Assembly: GCA_037178975.1 (NCBI GenBank)
Contig: JASJZH010000001.1
Location: 62,001 to 126,000 of the forward strand
Direction of reading: 5' to 3'
DNA: 64,000 nucleotides
From: Oscheius tipulae
Taxonomy: Eukaryota > Nematoda > Chromadorea > Rhabditida > Rhabditidae
Shown here in pieces: positions 13,141 to 22,444 of this stretch (position 1 is its first letter; each line of letters starts with the position of its first letter). A program made the translations under genes and the position numbers. Under the pieces are notes generated by a model that saw only the letters and a program-made list of their open reading frames with translations, ran no database searches and was not told the DNA's origin.

Positions 13141-14369
13141 CCGGATATTTTCGAATAGCTCTTAGCTACCGTATCCTTCTTACAGCCAATAACACCCGCT
13201 GGTTAGTCTCTCGAATCAAATGAGCGACGTTCTCAAACACGAACTAGCTGCCGGCTTGTTTCGGCTAATCGGTCCCCGACGGGGAAAATATGCAAAATAG
13301 TAGACACAAAAATATAAAAAGTACGAGAAAGCCAAAGTAGGCTTGCACGGTTCTACCGTATCAACTAGCCCTGAAAAACTTCCGCGTTCCGCCGCAAAAC
13401 CGTCTAGAGATTTTTATCAGCCCAAGATTTTTGGTTGTTGGCGCAAAAACTAGTCTCCGGTCATAAATTGACAGAAAGTGACTGAGACAGACAGAGAATA
13501 CGTTTCCATATTGGCCATGCATTTTTGCATATTATCAACTGACTCACTTCCTTCACGACATATTCTGCTGTACGGCTGCGTCTGTTAATAACTGTTCAGT
13601 CCCCCATTTTCACGGGGAGGCTGAAAAACATAAAGATCGTCATCTATTAATGCCATCGACTCACAGGTTATTAGGAACTGGTTCGGACTAATGAGTGCAA
13701 ATAGAACATTATTGGTCACCTTTATGAATCACAGTACTTGGCAGAGAGGATTGTGGCCGAAAAAAGGTGATACCTCATGTTTTATGTAGTCTAAAAAGCA
13801 GCTAAACAACATTGAACAGACAGGCTGTTCCCCATTGCCTTGCCCGAGGGAAAAAGGTGATCTTTCCATATCTTGTTATGCTGTTCTCCCACTTATCGAG
13901 ACCAAAAGTGCAAGAATTTTTTCGTACAAATTTCTAGCTTTTGAAGTGCACGTAGAAACACCTGGGTATTTAGTTGGGAGCCAATAGTCTTTGACGTTGT
14001 TTATGAAAAGGGGACTTGTGCTATGGTACCATCGGGGACAGAGAGACAGAGGCAGCTCTCCCCGTCGGAGGTTACAGTATCTTTGTGCACTCTGCTCATC
14101 GAGAAAGTCACAATTTGCACTTTGTCCCATCTAGGACAAAGTGTCTCCTTCGATCGGACCACCACCTCCTCAAAACCAACACAAGTGAGTCGTTTCGCTG
14201 CTGCAAAGCCTTTTGTCTTTGCCCAGACTGTCCCGGAGTGCCCAAAAAAATGGTCAGCCGGATGTTTGATTTGACACCTCCCTGGATCCAAATATTTGGG
14301 GATAGATCAAGAAGAAGCGATCGTGATGATCAACTATTCGCGAGGGGGGACCTGGTGTTCTTTGGAAGC

Positions 14370-14393
14370 GAGAGAGAGAGAGAGAGAGAGAGA
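14370..14393. repeat. (GA)n microsatellite
   Basis: Pure GA dinucleotide run within otherwise non-repetitive sequence. Confidence 0.9.
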
Positions 14394-14768
14394 GGCTTAG
14401 GGTCTGTTTCTGTTTTATGTAGATGGTCTTCTAGAAATGTACTATGTCATAGCTTCCGCAGCTAGAACGCGATGTTGTGATCACAGACTAAACAGTTAGA
14501 TCAAAGAGTGGGAAGTGGGTTTCACTGATTAGAAATGGTCATTAGCAATCGTTTTTGCTGGGGAAAGGGCAAGGTAGATATGCCTCAAGGTGCGCAACAA
14601 GTTAGGCTACCGCCCCGAAGGGTTTTGTTGGTTTGTTTGCAAGTCAAGCCAAATCGAGTTCGAATTCACTCAAGAAAGCAACAAGGTCAAGAACGCAATT
14701 TACTTTTGCAAATACTTTTGCAAAGACAAAGATTAGCTTGCGCTTTTGCTTCACCTTTAAGTTACACA

Positions 14769-17700
14769 ATGGATCCGGACGAAAGAAGACGCCGTCAAAG
14801 AGAGCGGATGAGGGCCGCGAGGCACCGAGCCAGCCAAGTACATGGATCAGGACATTCCATTGCAAGAACTATCACCGCCACGGACTCGATGGCAAACTAC
14901 GTCCCGCAGCAGCCGCCCTTCCCTGCTCCAATTATCCCCTTCCCTCATACGACGATGTGGCCTCTTCCTTCTCCACAACTGACGATGATGCCTGTACAAT
15001 TCTTCCCTGCTCCACCATCAATGTTTGCCCATGCTCAACAGTTTCACATCCAGTCTCAGAACGAAAGACGGAATGAGCTGCAGCGCATTCGTCGAGCAAA
15101 GTAAGTCTTTTTATTTGAACAGCGCAAGCATGTTTTAGTTATACGGAAGAGCAAATTGAAAGGCGTAGAGAAGCCGATCTACTATACAGACAAGAAGTTC
15201 GATCTCGGGAAACAAATGAAGAGACAGCAAGGAGACGAGAGGCCGATGCTGTTCAACACCAGAATCAGAGAGCTCGAGAGACCTTGGAAGAGACTGCTCG
15301 AAGGCAAGAGGCCGATGCTGTTCAACACCAGAGTCAGAGAGCTCGAGAGACTTCGGAAGAGACTGCTCGAAGGCAAGAGGCCGATGCTGTTCAACACCAG
15401 AGTCAGAGAGCTCGAGAGACCTCGGAAGGGACTGCTCGAAGACAAGAGGCCGATGCTGTTCAGCATCAGAATCAGAGAGCTCGAGAGACCTCGGAAGAGA
15501 CTGCTCGAAGACAAGAGGCCGATGCTGTTCAGCATCAGAATCAGCGTGCTAATGAGACGCCTGAACGAACAGAAGCCCGTAGGCTATCAGATGCAGAACG
15601 CCACCAACAGGCCTATAACCAGTAAGTTTCTCTCCATTCATTTTACAGTAAGTGTTCAGAATGACCAATGCTCAAAAGTGGGAATTCAATGTTGCCAGAA
15701 GAGCGAGGAATGCTCTCGATAAGCCTCTCTATCGCATTGCCTATACCTCCACAATCCCGCCTAAACATTACATCGGAGCCATGGATTCATATTGCACACA
15801 GTGTCACTCCAAATTCTTCCCAGGTTTGTATCCCAGACTTTGATCAACTTTTTGTTTAAGGAGAGTTTGCCCGACAGAGGGACGGCACTTATAACATTTG
15901 TTGTGTCAATGGCATGATTCGGCTTCCGCTATTCCCTGATTTCGACCGAGGATTAAGAGAACTCTACAAGGGCACCAATAACTCCTCCAAGAACTTTCTC
16001 GAGAATCTTCGATCCTACAACAATTCTCTAGCAGTAGCTTCTTTGAACTGCAAAGTAAGAACAGTATCAAACTTTTCGAGACTTTCGGCTCAGATTACAC
16101 AGCCTCGAGGACCTGGAGTACAAGTTTTCCGAGTTCACGGAGCAGTCACGAGAGCTGTGGGAAATGCTTTTCCACAGGATGGACAGTCACCAGCCTATGG
16201 CCAGCTTTACATCATCGATCCCGTGGAAGCAGGGAGCTTGCGATCTGGACATGTGGCAAATTCCAATTGCAATCCTCAGCTAATGGTGGCTCTTTCGCGC
16301 TTCATGAGTGCAAACTACATCCATGCGACCAACTACAGGATGTTGGGAGAAGTTTACGAAGCGGAGAGGGCGGCTGCAGAGCAAGAAGGCCGAGAATGTC
16401 CGGATGTCCGACTCCTCTTCCATCTCGGACGAAACGTCGACAAGAGACGGTACAATCTTCCCATTACGAACGAAATTGCGGCTGTCTTTGTTTTGGATCT
16501 GGACGGAACCATTCCCGAATGCGAGTATTCTGTTAGAGCGAGGAACGCCAATGGCGGCCTACAAACTGTGAAAGCTTTCCAGAAGGTAAGATGTTTCATT
16601 TCTTTTTTCAAAATAATTTTCGTAGGGAATTGACTCCATGTTGTACCCATTGTTCTTCTATAATCAGTCGGAAAGAAACATGTGGTTCAAGGAGAGACTG
16701 CTGTGTGTTCGTAATGGTCGTCAGAACAGGAAGTGTACATTGCTGATGTATATCCGCTATCATCTGATGTGTCGAGACACGATCTTCAATCCAATTCATT
16801 ATGGCCGTCGCCTATTCAATCAATACATCGTCGACAACTGGGTGCGCATTGAGTCTCAGAGGGCAGACTGGCATCGGAACAATCAGGGCCAACTTCGAGC
16901 CGAGAACTATCAGCAGCTTCGAGATGCTGTCTCTAGCGGAGACGACGGTAACATCGGAACAAGGATAGTTCTCGGGCCAACGTTTGTGAACTCGCCCAGA
17001 TACATGCAGGCGGCATACAGAGTATATCAGCTTTTTTCTTCTCAAACTTTCTTTTAGGATTCGATGGCAATTGTCACACGATTTGGGAAGCCCGACCTCT
17101 TCATCACAATGACTTCGAACCCGCAATGGCGGGAAATATCGGAAAATTTGCTCCCTGGCCAAACAGCCCAAGATGCTCCAGATTTGGTCGCTCGAGTCTT
17201 CAGAATGAAGCACAAGGCGCTTCTAGCCGATATCAAAGAACACTGGATTCTCGGCAAAACAACAGCTTGGGTCTCAGTAACGGAGTTCCAAAAGAGGGGT
17301 TTGCCGCATGCCCACATGCTGTTCACAATGGCCACGGAGGACAAGCCGAACACGGTCGATCTTGGTAAGTATAACAAATTTTTCTCTCCCAGAAACTGTT
17401 CTTTCAGTTGACGCCATAATCTCTTCTGAACTACCACTGTGTGCCGATGCAAATGATCCCATGTATCCAGTTTTCGAAGCTGTCAGCAGCCATATGCTTC
17501 ACAGAAGATGCAGTCCAACATCGCCCTGCTGGGATCGTGAGAAAAACATCTGTACCAAGAAATTCCCGAAGCCCTGGATCGAGGCTACTACGATACCTGA
17601 AGATGGATTCGTCAAAACGATGCGACGGAATAACGGAGCCATAGCCCGAATCATCGACGCACGAGGCAACTCCACAGTATGTCTCTGTTTCTGATTTTAC

Positions 17701-20118
17701 TGCTCTCTTTCCCACTCTGTCATCGTATTGGCTGTAAGTACTGTTCTCTCCCAAAAATGATGTCTCTAGATCCATCTGCCTGAGCAACAAAGTATTGTAT
17801 TTAATCGGAACAGAATCGACGCCGCTCTACAGTGTCTAAAGAATAGCACTCTCATGGCCTACTTCAACATTTGTGCAGAATGGGAAGAAAAAGAGGCAAG
17901 AGGAGAGGATCTGGGTCCAGTTGATCCGAGAACCGTCTACTACAATGAGATGCCAGAGCACTTTACATACGAGAACAATGACGTAAGAACGCCTCCGTTA
18001 TTCTTTCAAGTCAATCTTAGACGTTCATCTTGAATGCACGCAGTTACAAAGGCTGCTGGAAGACGAAGAGAGCTTCAAACTCTAACATCGGCAGAGTCAT
18101 GATGGCCTCACCGCGCGAAGTGGAGCGATACGCTCTTCGGCTTCTTCTATTCCATGTCAAAGGAGCCACGAAGTTTGAAGACTTGCGACAGGTCCAAGGA
18201 GTCCTTCACACAACTTTCTCGGATGCTGCCAAGTCAATGGGACTTTTGAATTCGACCGGCCATCTGATGGCATCAATGACCGAAGCTACTACCAGTGGAA
18301 CGGCCTGCCAAATTCGATCCTTCTTTGCCTCTCTTCTCATGTTCGTAGAGGGAATTTCGCCGCGAGACGCCCAGCAGGTCTGGAACAGCTTTAAGGCTGA
18401 TCTTGCTGGAGACTTTTTTCACCGTAGTGAATTTTTTGCTCAAACCCTTTGAAAAACATTATTCAGCCCAAGACCTCAATCGCTCCTTCAACCTGGCCTA
18501 CTACGCTATCAAAGACCAATGCGTTTCTTTGCGTCTCGAAGACTTCATTCCTCCTCCTCCCGGTCCTAGAGCAACAATTCTCATGCTAGATTCGGTCGAC
18601 CATCAGGCCGAGTTGAATCGCATGCTCCCTCTGCTTCGTGCTAACCCTGAACAGTCGAATGCAATCGACCGCATCTTCAACGGGGTCGTGAAGCTGGCGT
18701 TTGTTGACGGTCCCGGAGGAACAGGAAAGACATTCATCTATAGGTGTCTCTACCACATGTTGAAAGGTCAGTTTTTCTCCCCTTTTCTCACACGCAATTT
18801 AGTTGCTGGGAAGCAAGTGCTTTGCTCCGCATATACTGGCATTGCTTCGAATCTACTTCCACAGGGACAGACTCTCGCCTCAGCGTTCAAATTCAACATT
18901 GAACAGGATTGTCGCTCATCGAACATCAAGCCAAATTCCAAAGAAGGAAGAGCTCTGAAGGATATCGACTACTTCATCATCGACGAGGCCTCTATGCTAT
19001 CTGGATCGATGCTCACTACGATGGATAGTGTCCTGCAAGACATTCATGGCAACACGACACCGTTCGGAGGAAAGTCAATTTTACTCGGCGGCGACTTTAG
19101 ACAAGTTTGTCAATTCTAAACACTTTTCAATTTATTTAGGTCTTGCCAATTCCTCCCAAAGTGGGTCGATTCCAACCCTTCGAGATCAGTCTCAAGAATT
19201 GTCCCCTTTTCCGTCTATTCGATCAGATCAAGCTGACTCGAAATATGAGGGTTCAGCAGGATCAAGTAGCTTGGACGCAGTACATTCTTCAAGTTGGAAA
19301 CGGCACACTACCAGATGACGAATCCGGAAGAATCGCATTGATACCAGAAATACTCAGTCATGGTGATTTGATCCAGGAGATCTTCGAGGGATCATTCAAT
19401 GACGCCAATCTGATCAACCAGCGTGCCATCCTGTGCCCGAAGAATAAGGATGTCGATAGAGTCAACAACAGCATATTGGAGCGAATGACAGGTAGCTACT
19501 TTTTTCGTCTCGATTTACACTGCACACTTTTTCCAGGTGAGACGAAAACCTACCATAGTGCGGATAGTGTCGATGTGGACGAGGATGGACACAATTACTA
19601 TCCAACCGAATTCCTCAATAAGCAAACTCCTTCCAATCTCCCTCCTCACACACTCCGCCTGAAGAAAGGAGCCGTTGTCATGCTCCTGCGCAACATCAAC
19701 GTCAAGGAAGGACTTTGTAATGGAAGTCACCTTCAAGTGACCGGATTCGGCGAAAGGATTCTGAGGTGCGCACAAATTACAGGACCGCGGAAGGGAGCCG
19801 AAGTCATTCTTGGTCGATACGACCTATACTCCGATCAAGGTAAGAGTACAAACTCCGTTTCCATTTCATATTTTAGGTCTCTCAGTACGCCTGAAGAGAC
19901 GCCAATTCCCAATCAAGCTAGCCTTTTCGATGTCAATTCACAAGGCCCAGGGTCAGAGCCTAGAAAAAGTGGGTGTGGACCTCACTGAAAGTGTTTTCTG
20001 TCACGGGCAGCTATATGTAGCTCTGTCCCGCGCCACCTCGCAACATGGAGTCAAGATCTTGACCCCCGCAAGGAACCCGAAGACTCGGAATATCGTGGAT
20101 CCTCGAGCTGTAACCTGA
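14769..20118 (+). CDS. Helitron Rep/Pif1-type helicase, lacking the tyrosine segment
   Basis: Fifteen exons join in frame: 14769-15100, 15139-15621, 15660-15823, 15861-16054, 16094-16585, 16626-17021, 17058-17364, 17408-17676, 17770-17982, 18021-18423, 18467-18766, 18803-19104, 19140-19491, 19537-19839, 19877-20118. The start MDPDERRRRQRER precedes an Arg/Glu-rich region with a 23-residue repeat. A zinc-binding-like part follows (CTQCHSKFF, YNICC), then the Rep domain with its HUH motif (GLPHAHMLF). The helicase has Walker A (GPGGTGKT), Walker B (IIDEAS), GGDFRQ and the C-terminal LAFSMSIHKAQGQSL and YVALSRAT motifs. In known Helitrons about 90-100 residues with the catalytic tyrosines lie between ARGNST and IHLPEQQ; here only a 93-base intron-like gap (17677-17769) is present. 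The helicase frame is open to its end. The 39-base intron at 16055 could also be retained in frame. Confidence 0.85.
15210..15570 (+). repeat. 69-bp tandem repeats inside the Helitron gene
   Basis: About five copies of a 69-base unit encode the 23-residue unit around TARRQEADAVQHQ.QRARET. The repeats are highly charged and predicted helical, likely coiled coil. Confidence 0.85.
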
Positions 20119-20630
20119 TGGACCTCTTCTGCTCTCCTTCGATCTCTCTCTTTTCTCTTCAACTACGCCTGATTCTTTCTCTTCTTTCTCACTTTTTCTC
20201 TTCCCTACCCCTCAATTTGAGCAACTGAAATTTGAGATTCCTACTACCAGAGTGCATTATATTGTTTCCCCACATATTTCCCCTGTGAGAAGTAAACAGT
20301 GTTAAGGCTCATTTTTGTTTTTATGAAACAAGTTAGGCACGCCCCGAAGGGGCGCAGCCTAACTTGTTCTGTTTTAAATTGTCCTCGCGTCTCTGTCTGT
20401 TTGTCTGCCTGTGTGTCTGTCTGAAGCGTTTATTGCTAACTTTTGCCAATTACTTTGTGCGCACACTAATTGTTGGCAAGTCATGCCAGAGTCCGTTCGG
20501 AAGGTAGCATCGTTGGGAGAACGTTGCTCCTGTCACGGTACCTCGTTTGGATGGAATGCGAATTTCGTACTTTCCCCAAACACTTTGCTATAAAAGTGTG
20601 CAAAAGTTCGGGAAGCCATAGAGCGTTAGG
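20119..20630. other. Helitron 3' flank and short intergenic region
   Basis: It holds a pyrimidine-rich stretch, the hairpin at 20328-20367, and the element-related block near 20476-20545. No gene is seen. A TATAAAA sequence at about 20588 precedes the kinase-like frame. Confidence 0.6.
20328..20367. repeat. Nested hairpin, candidate Helitron 3' subterminal stem
   Basis: Outer arms ACAAGTTAGGC (20328-20338) and GCCTAACTTGT (20357-20367) are perfectly complementary. An inner stem CGCCCC/GGGGCG (20340-20345, 20349-20354) closes on a GAA loop. A truncated copy sits at 14595-14625. Confidence 0.8.
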
Positions 20631-21654
20631 ATGGCCGACGAGGAACACGATGCCGGAAATGAGGATAATTCTGTCAAGAAGAAATAGTGAGCCTACTTCG
20701 ATTGATCAAAGAAATTCTGTTCTTTCAGTAGCGTACTCATTGGCAAGTCTATTGATAGCTGGAAAGTGGAGAAGTTCTACGAGGCTGGAGCTAATGGCTC
20801 CATTGGAAATAAAGCAGATTGAAGAAGAACGGAGTCCTCGGGGCGATGAAGCTCTGTTTTGCAAAACTTGCTGATCTCATATATGAGACGAGAGTCTGTG
20901 AGGTGGTCCACTCTGCTCAGCAACTCGAGTCCAGGAGGTCTGATCCGAGTACTAGCTAGTAGACAAGCTACTGTACCAGTATTGGACGTGAGTCGCTGTC
21001 TTTGTTTCTCTGTCTCATTCTCTCTTAGTCTCTCTGTTTATATGTACCTCTGTCTTTATCACTACAAACAAATTTCTTTCAGGAAAAAATGTTCTATATG
21101 GTCATGGAAAATGCTCCCAACTCTCCAGATGATGTGATCTGGAGCGATCAAGGTGTCGGTGACCGTGACCGGCTGGTGAACAGCAATTTCATGCTTCTAC
21201 GTGGCCTGTTTAATCTCCAGGCTCGCTTCCTTTATCGGTGAGTTGCAGAGACTGAGATACAGAAAGCAGAGAGACAGAGACAGGGACAGGATCATTATAG
21301 AAGCCCAAAGGGGACAGAGTCCAATCGATGACCTGTAATACTTACTCTTCATAATGGGCGAATGGATCAACTACACGAGCACATCAGAAGTCTGCTCGCA
21401 GGCCTGGTCCTGGATTGACATATGGTCTCCGGGCCACGAGATTAGTCGAGCCTGGCTGTAGAGCATGTACTGTCCGGGAAAGTTCCACTACGGCAACTGC
21501 CCAGTCTTTCATCACCGGATTGGATTCTCTGCAGACACTGGGCACGACAGACTGCCCGGACTACTTTCTGTTGGCCGAGCTGATCTATGAGTTGAGGAGG
21601 GACTTTTCGTGCCGAGAGTACGCCAAAATAGATCATCTGTATCTGAGATGCTGA
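20631..21654 (+). pseudogene. Decayed protein-kinase copy (CK1/TTBK-like)
   Basis: Exon-like pieces resemble the worm-expanded casein-kinase-1/tau-tubulin-kinase group. ATG at 20631 starts a first piece that splices at 20686/20729 into IGKSIDSWKVEKFYEAGANG, like the start of a glycine loop. Around 20981-21231 VPVLD and EKMFYMVMENA resemble the hinge strand. Near 21510-21651 FITGLDSLQTLG and DCPDYFLLAELIYEL resemble the C-lobe end. The pieces are in different frames, stops interrupt the ATP loop region, and HRD and DFG motifs are not found. The assignment rests on pattern memory; a recent frameshifted pseudogene is most likely. Confidence 0.45.
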
Positions 21655-21966
21655 TAAATTACAACTAGAGTTCGTTGCTTCGGAAAATTCATGTTGTAGA
21701 AAATGCTGGGAGAAGCGTTGCTTCTAACCAGGAAAGATCTTTTGGTGGTGAAAGAAGCTGGCTCGGGTCTGAAGACTATGGGTTACTTTACCTCTCTCTC
21801 TGTCCCTGCCTCTGTCTCTGTCTCGCTGTCCTCATTAACCTAAACATAATCCCATCTCTAGAAGGTCAATAGTATGAGTACACAGTTCGCAAAATCTGAA
21901 ATAGTTCCTATACATAATATCTCCTAATTCAGACTTTCTGATAACTGGATAGCAAGTCGAGGCTTT
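21655..21966. other. Upstream region of the SL RNA gene
   Basis: No gene is seen. It contains one pyrimidine-rich CTCTGTCTC block (about 21790-21835). The 70 bases before the SL RNA are AT-rich and should contain the snRNA-type proximal element, which I cannot define without a consensus. Confidence 0.4.
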
Positions 21967-22070
21967 GGTTTAATTACCCAAGTTTGAGGTATGCTTTCAC
22001 AATGCTTTCGACCCTGCACTGGTAGAGGTTGAAAGAGATTTTGAAACAGCCTTCCCCTTTGGAGGCAACA
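21967..22070 (+). ncRNA. sls-1 (SL1 RNA): SL1-type spliced-leader RNA gene
   Basis: The 22 bases 21967-21988 read GGTTTAATTACC then CAAGTTTGAG, which is the nematode SL1 leader exactly as I know it, followed at once by a GT splice donor. The rest has SL RNA architecture. TACC/GGTA can pair around the donor (stem I). A 9-bp stem with one G-T pair joins 22005-22013 and 22027-22035 (stem II). An Sm-like site GATTTTGAAA (22037-22046) follows directly, then a terminal hairpin (22049-22055 with 22061-22066). The RNA donates its leader to pre-mRNA 5' ends by trans-splicing. In C. elegans SL1 genes sit in the 5S rRNA cluster; no 5S gene is visible here, so this is a dispersed copy. The Sm site is slightly off the usual AATTTTTGG form, so activity is uncertain. 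Confidence 0.88.
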
Positions 22071-22444
22071 AGATCCTTTAGTGTGCAAGTCTCAATGTCT
22101 GAAAAAGAGTTAGTCAGACTTCATACTAATTCACAGGACGTGGTAGAACCCTCTGTATAGAGAAAGATACAGTCTTCGGATGACCCAACTCTCACCATTA
22201 GGAGCAGCCCTTACTTCTTGCGGCTGCCGAAATCGATACCGGCCTAATTTCAGTTCAGACTCCCCTCCCCCCATTTGTCTCTCTGTTTTGCTGTCAACTT
22301 CAAACATTCTTGTCAAGATCTTTCATTGCAATTTTCAGTTTTTCAAACAGCAATTATGCTATAATAAATAAGGCATTGGGACACCTGTATACTCAGATCA
22401 CATGGTACAAAATTATGCTTTGGTGAAAGCTTAACAAGAAAGGA
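22071..22444. other. Spacer between SL RNA gene and dnj-27 3' end
   Basis: No gene is seen. It should include the 3' untranslated region of dnj-27 on the minus strand. An AT-rich part lies near 22340-22375. Confidence 0.5.

Larger units (their letters stand above)
7618..14594. other. Intergenic, repeat-bearing, no supported gene
   Basis: Open frames up to 197 codons (12289-12882) occur, but none shows a domain, convincing composition or conserved splice structure. I see a 22-bp-arm hairpin (10554-10603), a 17-bp tandem duplication (10001-10034), scattered copies of a GTTGTGGCCACAAC-type palindrome, and at about 13009-13140 a relic resembling the sequences flanking the Helitron. Confidence 0.5.
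14595..20367 (+). mobile_element. Helitron rolling-circle transposon (limits approximate)
   Basis: The element is defined by its Rep/helicase gene (14769-20118). On both sides lie related sequences: AACAAGTTAGGC followed by a CGCCCCGAAGGG core at 14595-14625 and, as a full hairpin, at 20328-20367. A hairpin near the 3' end is typical of Helitrons, but I could not find a clear 5' TC or 3' CTRR end, so the borders are provisional. Helitrons are known in nematodes, where the gene is also intron-rich. Loss of the tyrosine segment of Rep suggests this copy cannot move by itself. Confidence 0.75.

Noticed and set aside
14016..14465. 149-codon ORF just before the Helitron with Cys pairs (CLCPDC)
   Set aside because: It runs into a GA microsatellite (RERERERER), and a competing frame of similar quality overlaps it. 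No zinc-binding family could be recognised.
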